From an uncultured Oscillospiraceae bacterium (GTDB lineage: Bacteria; Bacillota; Clostridia; Oscillospirales; Acutalibacteraceae), in assembly GCA_900553255.1 (NCBI GenBank), contig USCI01000062.1:1-14755 (forward strand): 14,755 bases of DNA. Reading direction: 5' to 3'. The position numbers and the translations under genes are program-made. The notes beneath the pieces are model-generated. The model did no database searches. It was given only the letters and a program-made list of their open reading frames with translations, and had not been told where the DNA came from. Of this stretch, positions 14,707 through 14,755 are shown piece after piece. Each line of letters begins with the position of its first letter. Position 1 is the stretch's first letter.

Positions 14707-14755
14707 CAAGAGGACAGAGAAAAAATATAAAGGATAGTCGGCCAGCAGCCCGTGG

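Noticed and set aside
1..14755. Transposons, phage genes, CRISPR arrays, toxin-antitoxin or defence systems, tRNA or rRNA genes.
   Set aside because: No transposase, integrase, cas or nuclease-module motifs, no regular direct repeats and no tRNA-like cloverleaf were recognised. The gene content is housekeeping throughout.

Overview
The window looks like ordinary chromosome of a GC-rich member of the Clostridia, most likely Oscillospiraceae/Ruminococcaceae. Evidence: GC-rich coding sequence, strong AGGAGG-type ribosome binding sites, sigma-A-type promoters in AT-rich gaps, RuvC (Bacilli use RecU instead), an ECF transporter core joined to truA as in Firmicutes, and a membrane-anchored protein resembling DUF5711, a family I associate with this group. 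This is inference from gene content; there is no rRNA gene in the window.

Layout. (1) 1-271: non-coding, with three consecutive hairpins, behind the 3' end of a leftward gene. (2) 272-2977, minus strand: P2A-type Ca2+-transporting P-type ATPase. (3) 2978-3156: AT-rich divergent promoter region. (4) 3157-3924 and 4039-4944, plus strand: a uridine-phosphorylase-type nucleoside phosphorylase and a C39-like cysteine-peptidase lipoprotein, ending at a strong intrinsic terminator (5060-5093). (5) From a clear promoter at 5166-5194, nine plus-strand genes with no convincing internal terminator: ruvC, ruvA, ruvB, glmM, a class I SAM methyltransferase, ecfA1, ecfA2, ecfT, truA, and then a DUF5711-like membrane protein. 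(6) 14657-14755: the right edge, with one inverted repeat that reads better as a minus-strand terminator.

How the genes work together. RuvABC processes Holliday junctions: RuvA binds the junction, RuvB drives branch migration and RuvC cuts. GlmM makes glucosamine-1-phosphate for peptidoglycan. EcfA1, EcfA2 and EcfT form the energising module shared by many vitamin-binding S components, none of which is encoded here. TruA makes pseudouridine in the tRNA anticodon arm. The three ecf genes overlap one another, so translational coupling is likely. The rest of the plus-strand group is joined by short gaps rather than shared function.

I looked for a novel system and did not find one. There are no phage, transposon, CRISPR, toxin-antitoxin or defence genes that I can support. 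The items most worth checking are RNA-level structures (5007-5093, 5773-5865, 127-245), a nucleoside phosphorylase with a changed uridine-specificity position, and the unusual positions of glmM and ecf-truA.
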